Source: Clostridia bacterium
GTDB taxonomy: Bacteria; Bacillota; Peptococcia; DRI-13; DTU073
DNA: 15,601 nucleotides
Assembly: GCA_012842035.1 (NCBI GenBank)
Contig: DUTO01000008.1
Span: forward strand, 1 to 15,601
Reading direction: 5' to 3'
Position numbers and translations under genes: made by a program. The first letter of the stretch is position 1. Every line of letters starts with the position of its first letter. The notes beneath the pieces were generated by a model. It was not told the DNA's origin. It saw only the letters and a list, made by a program, of their open reading frames with translations, and ran no database searches. Shown piece by piece: positions 7,548 through 15,386 of this stretch.

Positions 7548-8302
7548 AATTCTATAATTTCATTATGCATTACTCCATATGTCTTGGTAATTACGGCCCC
7601 TATTTCACCAAGCGCTCCTAAGTTTTCATCATTTATTGTTACCTGCATTTGACCAGCATTCCCTAATTTTAAAGTAACTTTTTGCAAGTCATTAAAACTA
7701 ACTTCCTCATCTTTAACCATCAGGGCTCGATAAAGATACTCATCTTCACCATTTTTTACTTCCACCCAACAGCGATCATCTATACATTTTAAAGCTAAGT
7801 TAAACATTGTTATTTCTTGATTTTGCACATCCTCTTCTTGCTCTGCTTCTATCCCTTGCTTTTGCTCAAACTCTAAGGCAAGTTCCGGTGTCTTTTCATC
7901 AATCTGAGTAACTTCAGCAACATTAAGGACAGGGTTTAGATATTGTTTATAGACATATGAAGTAACAAATAAAACAACTATGGCTAATATAGTAAAAAGC
8001 ACCTTAGTTTTACGACAAGGAGCAGTAGTTAAATCAATCTCTTCCGGAATCTTTTGTGGACGCGGTTTAGGTTTAAGGTCTTCAATCAAAAAATAGAGAT
8101 ATTCCCTGTTATCCAACTCTAAATAACGACAATAAGTTCTTAAAAAACTTCTTAAATATACATATTCTGAAAAGAAGTCCCAGCTTTCCTTTTCCATTGC
8201 TTCTATAAATTCCTGACGAATGTTAGTATCTTTTTCTACTTGCTCTAAAGTAAGCTTTTTTTCTAAGCGTGCTGTTTTAAGAATATCACCAAGCCGTTCC
8301 AC
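7544..8302 (-). CDS. rodZ: RodZ-like helix-turn-helix membrane protein
   Basis: Bitopic cell-shape protein that, in relatives, links the MreB cytoskeleton to the wall synthesis machinery. From the chosen start it has an N-terminal HTH_25-type Cro/C1-like domain (LGDILKTARLEKKLTLEQVE, about 3-65), a basic proline-rich linker, one transmembrane segment (about 99-119), an acidic glutamine/glutamate-rich stretch, and a C-terminal DUF4115-type domain (about 165-245) with the expected tryptophan (CWVEVKNGE). I place the start at the GTG at 8302, giving 252 residues. It lies 7 bases after AAAGGAGG, whereas the ATG at 8329 precedes that site and would put the ribosome binding site inside the coding region. 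The position after ftsK and before pgsA matches B. subtilis ymfM. It is slightly shorter than enterobacterial RodZ, mainly in the linker. Confidence 0.88.
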   Translation of the reverse strand: MERLGDILKTARLEKKLTLEQVEKDTNIRQEFIEAMEKESWDFFSEYVYLRSFLRTYCRYLELDNREYLYFLIEDLKPKPRPQKIPEEIDLTTAPCRKTKVLFTILAIVVLFVTSYVYKQYLNPVLNVAEVTQIDEKTPELALEFEQKQGIEAEQEEDVQNQEITMFNLALKCIDDRCWVEVKNGEDEYLYRALMVKDEEVSFNDLQKVTLKLGNAGQMQVTINDENLGALGEIGAVITKTYGVMHNEIIEF

Positions 8303-8334
8303 ATTTTCGCCTCCTTTGCTGACAAACATATATT

Positions 8335-10572
8335 TTATTCCTGCTCGCCAAAGGTTTTTTTATATTCATCCCAAGTCATCAAAATCGCCCGAGGCTTACT
8401 TCCTTCATATCCTCCCACAATACCTCTTTCCTCTAATTGGTCAATAATCCTAGCTGCCCTAGTATAGCCAATCCTTAAGCGACGTTGCAAAAGAGAAATA
8501 GAGGCTTGCCCACATTCAATAAATAATTTTACAGCTTCAGCAAGCAAAGGATCTTCCTCAAGCAAGGAATCAGTTGTTTGTACTTCTTCATTTTCCCAAG
8601 GCTCAATATAATCTACTGTTTTGTTTTGTGCCTTAAAAAATTCAACCAAAGCGTTAATTTCTCGATCCGAAACATAAACTCCCTGCACCCGAAGAGGCTT
8701 GGCCATCCCAGTGGGATAAAAAAGCATATCGCCACGACCTAATAGACGCTCTGCTCCCCCTAAATCTAAAATTGTCCGCGAATCGGTTTGGGAAGAAACA
8801 GCAAAAGCAATTCGCGAAGGAATATTAGCTTTAATTACCCCTGTAATAATATCTACAGAAGGTCTTTGGGTAGCCACAACCAAATGAATACCTGCGGCCC
8901 TAGCCATTTGCGCTAAACGACAAATAGCATCTTCGACATCAGCAGGGGCCACCATCATCAAATCAGCTAATTCATCGATTAAAACTATAATATAAGGCAA
9001 TGGGACAACTTTCTCGTTTTTCATTTCATTCTTAGCCACTTGATTATAGCGTTGAATATCTTTAACTCCCCTCTCCGCAAAAAGGTCATATCTATTTTCC
9101 ATTTCCTGCACAACCCAACGTAAAGCACTAGCGGCTTTTTTGGGGTCCGTAACTACGGGAGAAAGAAGATGAGGTATCCCATTATAAGTAGAAAACTCTA
9201 CGACTTTAGGGTCAATCAACAGCATTTTAACTTCCTGCGGGTGAGCTTTATATAAAATACTAATGATTAAAGCATTCATACACACACTTTTACCAGAACC
9301 CGTTGCTCCGGCAATTAACAAATGGGGCATTTTCGCCAAGTCAGCGACAATTGGATTACCAGCAATATCTTTACCTAAAGCTACAGTTAATTTTGATATG
9401 GAGTCTTGAAAAAGGGGCGTTTCTAAAACCTCTCTTAAAGTTACAATTGCAATTTCTTCATTAGGAACTTCTATACCTACCGCTGCTTTGCCCGGAATGG
9501 GGGCTTCAATACGCACTTGTGGTGTCGCTAAAGAAAGAGCTATATCATCGGCAAGATTAACAATACGACTTACTTTAACTCCCGGTGGAGGCTGTATTTC
9601 ATATCTAGTAATACTAGGACCTTTACTTACTTGAGTTACTTTAGCTTGAACATCAAAGCTGGCTAAAGTTTCTTCTAAAATATGAACATTATCGGTAATA
9701 TCTTTATTTAAGCGTGAACTTTTTACTTTCGGTATACTCTGCAATAATTGCAAAGAAGGAAATTGAAATTCTACTAGTGATGCTTGACCTGCTTCCACAG
9801 ACGTTTTTACTGACTGGGGAAGAGAAATCTTCTCTTTTTCCGAAGTAGAATCATATTTAATTAAAGCCGGCGAAGTAAAACTTTCGTTAATTAAGGGTTC
9901 TTTGTTTTCATAATGGTCAATTATTACAGTATTGTTAGACTTCTTAGCCCGTTTTTTATTTGTTCTTTTAGTAGATTTTTCTTGCTCTTCCTCCTCATAT
10001 TCCACAAAAAGAAAATCAATAAGCCCTTGCCGAACTTTAGTAAAAGAACTTTTTAAATGGTCATAAAATTGTTTAATTATTTCCGCTAAACTTTTTTTAA
10101 TTATGCCCACTACAGAAGCAACAATCATCACTAGCCAAAAAATATATGACCCCGCACTACCAAAAAGAAATAGCGAAAAAGAAGTAGCAAAGCCACCCAG
10201 TATTCCTCCACCCAAACCTTCCCAACCTGAAGCAATAGTTTGCTCTTCGAGAGGTAACTCTAAATGAAGTAGAGCTAAAACTGACAACAACAAAACAAAC
10301 ACTGAAGCCAAAGCTAGTAAATCAAATTTTAACCGTTTCATTAATTTAGTAATTCCAATAATAAAAAAAACAATTGGAATTAATATTTTCCCGTGGCCAC
10401 ATAAAAAATTTAAAACATAACAAAAAAAACTTCCTACAGCGCCAATAGAAAAAGTATCATCAGTAATACTTTCTTGCCACAAGCAGAAAAAAACAAAAAT
10501 AGATAAAGCAACAAGGAAAATTCCTAGTATCTCTTGTTTTATTTCCTCTTTTAATTTTGACGTTTTAGGCAT
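8335..10572 (-). CDS. ftsK: DNA translocase FtsK/SpoIIIE
   Basis: Septum-anchored motor that pumps chromosomal DNA across the closing division or sporulation septum. The N-terminus (about 15-155) has roughly four hydrophobic segments. A charged linker (about 190-290) follows, then the alpha/beta motor domain, with Walker A GATGSGKS (422-429) and Walker B IIVLIDELAD (528-537), and conserved ATQRPS and GGAERLLGRGDML stretches. The C-terminal winged-helix gamma domain (about 672-735) reads polar DNA motifs that orient translocation. The 745-residue size, with a short linker, resembles SpoIIIE and SftA-type Firmicute proteins more than the long E. coli FtsK. The location after tepA-ylzJ matches spoIIIE of B. 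subtilis. Sequence alone does not tell whether it serves sporulation, vegetative division or both. A GGGGTG site precedes the ATG. Confidence 0.96.
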   Translation of the reverse strand: MPKTSKLKEEIKQEILGIFLVALSIFVFFCLWQESITDDTFSIGAVGSFFCYVLNFLCGHGKILIPIVFFIIGITKLMKRLKFDLLALASVFVLLLSVLALLHLELPLEEQTIASGWEGLGGGILGGFATSFSLFLFGSAGSYIFWLVMIVASVVGIIKKSLAEIIKQFYDHLKSSFTKVRQGLIDFLFVEYEEEEQEKSTKRTNKKRAKKSNNTVIIDHYENKEPLINESFTSPALIKYDSTSEKEKISLPQSVKTSVEAGQASLVEFQFPSLQLLQSIPKVKSSRLNKDITDNVHILEETLASFDVQAKVTQVSKGPSITRYEIQPPPGVKVSRIVNLADDIALSLATPQVRIEAPIPGKAAVGIEVPNEEIAIVTLREVLETPLFQDSISKLTVALGKDIAGNPIVADLAKMPHLLIAGATGSGKSVCMNALIISILYKAHPQEVKMLLIDPKVVEFSTYNGIPHLLSPVVTDPKKAASALRWVVQEMENRYDLFAERGVKDIQRYNQVAKNEMKNEKVVPLPYIIVLIDELADLMMVAPADVEDAICRLAQMARAAGIHLVVATQRPSVDIITGVIKANIPSRIAFAVSSQTDSRTILDLGGAERLLGRGDMLFYPTGMAKPLRVQGVYVSDREINALVEFFKAQNKTVDYIEPWENEEVQTTDSLLEEDPLLAEAVKLFIECGQASISLLQRRLRIGYTRAARIIDQLEERGIVGGYEGSKPRAILMTWDEYKKTFGEQE

Positions 10573-10628
10573 GTTTTCACCCCATTACTATAAGTTTACT
10601 ATTATAAATGTTTTTGGGCAAATACTTT

Positions 10629-10841
10629 TTACCGAATTATTTTACTACCCGGTTGACAAGAACTATTTAAAAAATGAGCCGGATCTGTACTTAAAATTCT
10701 TTCGACAACTGCTACATTGTTTCCCGGCCATATTTTTAATTCTACTGGGATTCCTTGTACTTTTCCTTCAATAATTTGTGCTTCTTCTTTTTCTATTTTA
10801 GACCATAGTACTTCAGGCGGAACAGGTGTATAAATAATCAT
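10629..10841 (-). CDS. ylzJ: YlzJ-like small protein
   Basis: Small soluble protein of 70 residues of unknown function. The start MIIYTPVPPEVLW, the following acidic stretch and a central VELKIWPG resemble the YlzJ-like family, found almost only in Firmicutes directly after tepA. No membrane segment or catalytic motif is visible. Its ATG overlaps the tepA stop codon by 4 bases (ATGA), so it is translationally coupled to the protease. Function cannot be inferred beyond this conserved neighbourhood. Confidence 0.85.
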   Translation of the reverse strand: MIIYTPVPPEVLWSKIEKEEAQIIEGKVQGIPVELKIWPGNNVAVVERILSTDPAHFLNSSCQPGSKIIR

Positions 10842-11539
10842 TGTATAGTTTTTCCTCCTTTGTTTTTTATTTTAATTAAATCCGCTAATTTATTTACTGC
10901 TTGCGAAAGGCTACCAACTTCGTTTATTAAACCCATCTGTACTGCATCTGCACCTACTAAAACTGTACCGATATCGCGAGCAAGGTCACCAGTTTGAAAC
11001 ATTAATTCCCGCAACTTTTTTGTCGAAATACCCGAATGTTTTTCTATAAAACGAATAACCCGATCCTGCATTTTATCTAAATATTCATAAGTTTGAGGAA
11101 CTCCGATTACCAAACCTGTTAAACGAATAGGATGAATTGTCATCGTTGCCGTTTCCGCAATAAAAGAATAATCAGCCGCTACAGCAATCGGGACACCAAT
11201 ACTATGTCCTCCTCCTAAAACAATAGAAACAGTAGGTTTAGATAAACCGTCAATCATTTCCGCAATAGCTAATCCCGCTTCCACATCTCCCCCTACAGTA
11301 TTTAAAATAATTAGCAATCCCTCTATTTGTGAGCTTTGTTCAACAGCAACAAGTTGAGGAATAATATGTTCATATTTAGTTGTTTTGTTTTGTGGAGGCA
11401 AAATAAGATGTCCTTCTACTTGTCCGACAATAGTAAGACAATGGATATTTGATGTTGTTTCTTGAGGAACTTGAGTTACTCCGAACTCTTTTATATTTTC
11501 ACTCACTTCATTTTTGGAATGATTCTTCTTAGAAAACAA
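10838..11539 (-). CDS. tepA: TepA: ClpP-like translocation-enhancing serine protease
   Basis: ClpP-fold protein of the TepA (YmfB) group, linked in B. subtilis to protein export and to degradation of small spore proteins. After a variable N-terminus of about 30 residues, the ClpP fold runs from about 33 to 225. The probable catalytic residues are Ser113 (GGGHSIG) and His136 (MTIHP), 23 residues apart, with Asp189 (ARDIGT) as candidate third member. The 233-residue size suits the family. No signal peptide is visible. The start is a TTG, about 10 bases after AGGAGG; no ATG lies nearby in frame. An intrinsic terminator separates it from the RNase J gene. The promoter is unclear: only an isolated TAAAAT box is visible upstream. 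It is coupled to ylzJ by a 4-base overlap. Confidence 0.93.
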   Translation of the reverse strand: MFSKKNHSKNEVSENIKEFGVTQVPQETTSNIHCLTIVGQVEGHLILPPQNKTTKYEHIIPQLVAVEQSSQIEGLLIILNTVGGDVEAGLAIAEMIDGLSKPTVSIVLGGGHSIGVPIAVAADYSFIAETATMTIHPIRLTGLVIGVPQTYEYLDKMQDRVIRFIEKHSGISTKKLRELMFQTGDLARDIGTVLVGADAVQMGLINEVGSLSQAVNKLADLIKIKNKGGKTIQ

Positions 11540-11588
11540 ATGTTCTTCTCCTCCTATTGTTTTATTCCTAGCTATTTTATGTAACTAT

Positions 11589-11619
11589 AAAAAAAATAAT
11601 GCGTTCCTAAGAACGCATT
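11589..11619 (-). terminator. Intrinsic terminator after the RNase J gene
   Basis: On the minus strand AATGCGTTC and GAACGCATT form a perfect 9-pair stem with a TTAG loop, followed by ATTTTTTTT. It stands just after the RNase J stop codon. The stem is nearly symmetrical, but on the plus strand it lacks a T-run at the right side, so it acts in the gene direction. Confidence 0.93.
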
Positions 11620-11625
11620 TAATCT

Positions 11626-13287
11626 TTAAACTTCCATAATAATTGGCATAATCATCGGACGTCTTCTCGTTTTATCATAAAGATATTTGCCCAAAGCATC
11701 TTTAACTTGTGCTTTAATTGAGGACCAATCAGTAATTCTTTTTTGGAAACAATTATCTAAAACAACCTTTACTCTTTCTCGAGCTTCTTCCATCAATTCT
11801 TCTGACTCTCGTACATAAACAAAACCTCGTGAAACGATATCAGGTCCGGCAACAACTAAATCAGCTTCCTTATCAATAGTCACGACAACAATAAAAATAC
11901 CATCTTGCGAAAGTTGTTTTCTATCTCTTAAAACAATATTACCAACATCTCCTACACCTAATCCGTCAACAAGTACTCTTCCCGAAGTTACTCTACCGCC
12001 AATATTTCCTTTCCGACGCGTAAATTCTAATACTTGCCCATTTTCAGCTACAAATATATTTTCACGCGGAATCCCCATCTGCATAGCCAAATTAGCATGT
12101 TTAACTAAATGCCGGTATTCACCATGAACCGGAACAAAAAACTTGGGTCGGACTAAATTAAGCATTAATTTTAAATCTTCTTGACTAGCATGACCTGAAA
12201 CATGAATACCACTAACCGACTCATCAATAACTTCAGCTCCTAAATAAAAAAGCTGATTAATTGTTCTCCCCACTAATTTTTCATTACCGGGGATTGGATT
12301 AGCAGAAATAACTACTACATCACCGGGAACTATTTTAACTTTACGATGGTCAGACATAGCCATACGCGTCAAAGCAGACATTGGTTCACCTTGACTTCCT
12401 GTCGTCAAGATTGTTACTTGTTCGCTAGGATAGGAACTAATCTCCTCAATACTGATTAATGTATTTTTAGGAATAGTGAGATAGCCTGTTTCCTGCGCAA
12501 TGGTAGCCACATTAACCATACTCCTGCCTACAATGGCTACTTTTCGTTTATACTTATAGGCGACATCAATAACTTGCTGAATACGATGTATATTAGAAGC
12601 AAAAGTCGCAATAATAATTCTACCACTTGCATTGCGAAAAATCTCATCAAAGGTTTCCCCCACAGCACGTTCAGAAGGAGTATAGCCTAGTCGTTCTACA
12701 TTAGTACTATCAGAAAGTAAAACAAGCACCCCTTTTTTACCATATTCTGCAATAGTAGCAAAGTCAGTAACTTCTCCATCCACAGGAGTTTGGTCGAACT
12801 TAAAATCAGCTGTATGCAAAATTATACCTACCGGTGTATGAATAGCTAAACCAACTACATCCGGTATACTATGACTTACTTTAAAAAATTCAACTTGAAA
12901 ATGCCGTCCCAATTTTATCTTATTTTTAGGCCGAACCGTAATTAATTTAGAATTAGTTATCCGACGTTCGTTTAATTTTTCTTGTACCAATCCTAAAGTG
13001 AGTTTTGTCCCATAAACAGGAACATTTATTTCTTTTAAAACATAAGCTAGTGCTCCAATATGGTCTTCATGACCATGTGTAAGCACAATTCCTTTAATCA
13101 TCTCTTTATTTTCTACGAGATAAGAAAAGTCAGGAATAACAATATCGATTCCTAATAATTCATCCTCAGGGAACATAAGGCCTGCATCAATAACTATTAT
13201 TTCCTTATTATAACGAACAGCCATCATGTTTTTACCGATTTCTCCAAGACCGCCTAAAGGAATCAAAGACAGTTTGCTTTCTGCCAT
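11626..13287 (-). CDS. rnj: Ribonuclease J (metallo-beta-lactamase fold)
   Basis: Exo/endoribonuclease that degrades mRNA from the 5' end and matures RNAs in Firmicutes. The zinc-binding motif H71-x-H73-x-D75-H76 (LTHGHEDHIGA) is intact, together with the downstream ligands ADFKFDQTP, VSGHASQEDL and VPVHGEYRHL of the beta-lactamase and beta-CASP parts. A C-terminal oligomerisation domain occupies about the last 90 residues. At 553 residues it has the length of B. subtilis RNase J1 and J2. Position between dapA and tepA corresponds to rnjB, but all catalytic residues are present, and many Clostridia have just this one copy. An AAGGAGG site lies 6 bases before the ATG. It is a single-gene unit with its own promoter, an unusual leader and a strong terminator; in other bacteria RNase genes are often self-regulated through their leaders. 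Confidence 0.97.
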   Translation of the reverse strand: MAESKLSLIPLGGLGEIGKNMMAVRYNKEIIVIDAGLMFPEDELLGIDIVIPDFSYLVENKEMIKGIVLTHGHEDHIGALAYVLKEINVPVYGTKLTLGLVQEKLNERRITNSKLITVRPKNKIKLGRHFQVEFFKVSHSIPDVVGLAIHTPVGIILHTADFKFDQTPVDGEVTDFATIAEYGKKGVLVLLSDSTNVERLGYTPSERAVGETFDEIFRNASGRIIIATFASNIHRIQQVIDVAYKYKRKVAIVGRSMVNVATIAQETGYLTIPKNTLISIEEISSYPSEQVTILTTGSQGEPMSALTRMAMSDHRKVKIVPGDVVVISANPIPGNEKLVGRTINQLFYLGAEVIDESVSGIHVSGHASQEDLKLMLNLVRPKFFVPVHGEYRHLVKHANLAMQMGIPRENIFVAENGQVLEFTRRKGNIGGRVTSGRVLVDGLGVGDVGNIVLRDRKQLSQDGIFIVVVTIDKEADLVVAGPDIVSRGFVYVRESEELMEEARERVKVVLDNCFQKRITDWSSIKAQVKDALGKYLYDKTRRRPMIMPIIMEV

Positions 13288-13374
13288 TATAAACCTCCTT
13301 ATTAATATTTTTTAATTTTTTACACACAAAAAAACACCGATCCATTTTGCTACACAGCTATAACTTATAATATG

Positions 13375-13413
13375 AAAAAAAACCTTCCCTTTACAGTCCG
13401 ACCAGAAGGTTTT
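13375..13413 (-). terminator. Terminator-like hairpin within the RNase J leader (possible attenuator)
   Basis: On the minus strand AAAACCTTC and GAAGGTTTT form a 9-pair stem with a 17-base loop, running directly into a T8 tract. It lies downstream of the promoter at 13456-13484 and about 90 bases before the RNase J start codon, so transcripts must read through it to reach the gene. It could be an attenuator or the 3' end of a small RNA of about 75 bases. A nine-codon frame (13417-13391, MENLLVGL) overlaps its left arm, with only a weak ribosome binding site. Confidence 0.75.
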
Positions 13414-13455
13414 CCATACGCAAAGAACTACCGCTCTGATTTAACCACTTTTAAC

Positions 13456-13484
13456 ATTATAAATCATTTCCAAGTGAAATACAA
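13456..13484 (-). promoter_or_regulatory. Sigma-A-type promoter for the RNase J leader
   Basis: The minus strand shows TTGTAT (13479-13484) and a perfect TATAAT (13456-13461) with a 17-base spacer. It lies just downstream of the dapA terminator. The start of transcription would be near 13449, giving a leader of about 160 bases before the RNase J start codon. Confidence 0.78.
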
Positions 13485-13511
13485 GCTTCTAGGAAAATTC
13501 AAGTTTACGAT

Positions 13512-13542
13512 AAAAAGGCATTGCTCCAGAAGCAATACCTTT
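13512..13542 (-). terminator. Intrinsic terminator after dapA
   Basis: On the minus strand AAGGTATTGCT pairs with AGCAATGCCTT (one U-G pair) around a TCTGG loop, followed by TTTTTATC. It closes the dapB-dapA unit about 27 bases after the dapA stop codon. Confidence 0.9.
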
Positions 13543-13568
13543 AATTAATATTTCTATATAACTTATTT

Positions 13569-14450
13569 TTAAAGCAAACCAACTTTCTGCATCGCTTCAC
13601 TAATCACCTGAGTTTCTGCAGCTGATGCCTCTACTAATGGTAAACGAAGTTTACCGGCAGGCCGACCAACAAGAGCAAGGGCTTTTTTCACCGGAACAGG
13701 GTTAGAAGTTATAAATAAGGCTTTAAACAGCGAATATAACCGAACATGAATTTGACAAGCTTTCTTTACATCTCCTGCCACATAAGCCTCAATCATTTCA
13801 CGCATCTGTCGCCCTACTAAGTGAGCCGCAACACTAATAATACCATAACAACCCACGGCTAACATCGGTAAAGTTAGACTATCATCACCACTTAAAACAT
13901 AAAAGTCTTCCGGTAATTTAGTTTGCAAAGCCGAAACTTGATCTAAATTTCCACAGGCCTCTTTTAAAGCTACGATATTAGGCAAAGCGGCTAATTTGAC
14001 TACCGTATCCGGCAATAAATTAATTCCGGTTCTTCCAGGTACATTATAAAGAATAATTGGCAAATTTACTGTATCCGCCACTGTTTTAAAATGCTGATAT
14101 AAGCCTTCTTGACTAGGTTTATTATAATAAGGAGTCACCAACATAATTCCATCTACACCCGTACGAGCTGCCTCTTCAGTAAAACGAGCCGTATCAAGTG
14201 TACTGTTAGACCCCGTACCCGCAAAAATCCAAGCTTTTGAACCTACGGCTTCTTTAATCGCTTTAAACAAATCAAGCTTTTCCTTTTTGCTTAAAGAAGG
14301 CGCTTCCCCAGTTGTACCTGAAATAACAAAACCTTCGTTACCTTCTTCAATTAGTTGCAACGCCAATTTTTGTGCCCCCATAAAGTCTACACTAAAGTCA
14401 TCTTTAAAAGGGGTAATCATGGCGGTAAGCAGCCTAGGAAAACCATTCAT
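13569..14450 (-). CDS. dapA: 4-hydroxy-tetrahydrodipicolinate synthase
   Basis: Cytoplasmic (beta/alpha)8-barrel aldolase that condenses pyruvate with aspartate semialdehyde, the first committed step to diaminopimelate and lysine. Catalytic residues are visible: the Schiff-base Lys163 (ALKEA), Tyr135 in LYNVPGRTG, Thr46-Thr47 in SGTTGEAPS, Tyr109 in PYYNKPSQ and Arg140. The 293-residue length is typical. An AAAGGGG site precedes the ATG. It lies 26 bases after dapB with no terminator between, so both share the lysine riboswitch transcript, and a terminator follows. In B. subtilis, asd and dapG precede dapA and dipicolinate synthase genes are nearby; here dapB takes that place. Confidence 0.97.
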   Translation of the reverse strand: MNGFPRLLTAMITPFKDDFSVDFMGAQKLALQLIEEGNEGFVISGTTGEAPSLSKKEKLDLFKAIKEAVGSKAWIFAGTGSNSTLDTARFTEEAARTGVDGIMLVTPYYNKPSQEGLYQHFKTVADTVNLPIILYNVPGRTGINLLPDTVVKLAALPNIVALKEACGNLDQVSALQTKLPEDFYVLSGDDSLTLPMLAVGCYGIISVAAHLVGRQMREMIEAYVAGDVKKACQIHVRLYSLFKALFITSNPVPVKKALALVGRPAGKLRLPLVEASAAETQVISEAMQKVGLL

Positions 14451-14476
14451 AATAACCGCCCCTTTCCTATTTTATA

Positions 14477-15280
14477 TTAATTATCTAGATCTAAAATTTC
14501 CTCTAGCCCCACCTTAAGCCCTTGCCACGACTGTACTTTTCGTACCGCCATCAGAATCCCGGGAAGAAAAGATTCGCGTGAAAAAGAATCATGTCTAATC
14601 GTCAGCAGTTCTCCTGTACCGGCAAAAAGTACTTCTTGATGTGCTACCATACTCTTCAATCTAACACTATGGATTTTAACTCCGCCAAAATCTCCACCGC
14701 GACAACTAGATTCAGATAAATTCTGTTCTCCTATCTCTTCCCCGCAAAAATTATGCGTCATCTTACGTGCAGTAGCAATAGCCGTACCGGAAGGACTATC
14801 TATCTTTTTGTCATTATGATATTCAATAATTTCTCCTTGCTGATAATACTGACTAGCCTCTTGGGCAAACTTCATCATGAGTACGGCTCCCAGAGAAAAA
14901 TTGGGAGCTAAAAACATCGCCGTATTATTTTGCTTAGCCAAACGATCAAACTCTACTAAATCTTCCTCATTAAACCCCGTAGTTCCTGCTACAACAGCAA
15001 TACTTTTCTTTAAAATAAAAGGAATATTTTTTTGAGCTGCTTTTTTATGAGTAAAATCAATTACAATTTCAGGCTTATTTTCCTCTAAAACTTGTTCCAA
15101 CTTATCTGTGACTTGAACACCTAAAGGAGAAACTCCTGCTAATTCTCCGGCATCTTTACCTATATTTTGGATATCAATGGCGGCTACAATTTTTATATCC
15201 GCAAACTCACTTAATCCTTTAATAATCGCTCGCCCCATTTTCCCACTAGCTCCCGTTACCGCAACTTTAAAGCTATACAT
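14477..15280 (-). CDS. dapB: 4-hydroxy-tetrahydrodipicolinate reductase
   Basis: NAD(P)H-dependent reductase that acts directly after DapA on the route to diaminopimelate, needed for peptidoglycan, and lysine. The dinucleotide-binding loop GASGKMG is at 10-16, with AGTTGF (98-103) and APNFSLG (125-131) typical of the family. The substrate region reads EYHNDKKIDSPSGTA (153-167), with catalytic His155 and Lys159 conserved. Position 156 is Asn where many DapB proteins have a second His. The 267-residue length is normal, and the C-terminal RHDSFSRESF segment is conserved. An AGGTGG site lies 7 bases before the ATG. It is the first gene after the lysine riboswitch and is expected to be switched off when lysine is plentiful. 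Confidence 0.96.
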   Translation of the reverse strand: MYSFKVAVTGASGKMGRAIIKGLSEFADIKIVAAIDIQNIGKDAGELAGVSPLGVQVTDKLEQVLEENKPEIVIDFTHKKAAQKNIPFILKKSIAVVAGTTGFNEEDLVEFDRLAKQNNTAMFLAPNFSLGAVLMMKFAQEASQYYQQGEIIEYHNDKKIDSPSGTAIATARKMTHNFCGEEIGEQNLSESSCRGGDFGGVKIHSVRLKSMVAHQEVLFAGTGELLTIRHDSFSRESFLPGILMAVRKVQSWQGLKVGLEEILDLDN

Positions 15281-15320
15281 TGCCTAACCACCTATCCTTT
15301 ATTTTTAGTTTAATTTAGGT

Positions 15321-15356
15321 AAAACAAAAACAGCCACAGGTTCTACCTATCGCTGT
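15321..15356 (-). terminator. Lysine-riboswitch-controlled terminator (expression platform)
   Basis: On the minus strand ACAGC, then AGGT, pair with ACCT, then GCTGT, around an AGA loop, with one internal mismatch, and the stem runs straight into TTTTTGTTTT. The left arm includes TACAGC and GATAG. TACAGC can instead pair with GCTGTA just upstream, and GATAG (15347-15351) with CTATC of aptamer helix P1 (15391-15395). That gives a clear antiterminator: with lysine bound, P1 holds CTATC and the terminator forms. Confidence 0.85.
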
Positions 15357-15386
15357 ATCAATTACAGCACCTGCCTCCCGCCCTTG

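Noticed and set aside
8303..8329. Upstream ATG start for rodZ adding nine residues
   Set aside because: The extra codons contain the AAAGGAGG ribosome binding site itself, and the family's conserved start begins right after the GTG at 8302.
10601..10606. TATAAT box before ftsK as a promoter
   Set aside because: No acceptable -35 box or TG extension stands at the right distance, and the gap is AT-rich enough for chance matches. Read-through from tepA-ylzJ is equally likely.
13391..13417. Nine-codon leader peptide gene before RNase J
   Set aside because: Not listed as a gene: the ribosome binding site is poor and a frame this short arises easily by chance. Kept only as part of the leader finding.
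13288..13449. Known riboswitch or T-box in the RNase J leader
   Set aside because: I found no T-box GGUGGNACCGCG-like element and no match to conserved cores of the common riboswitches I know; the only clear structure is the terminator-like hairpin.
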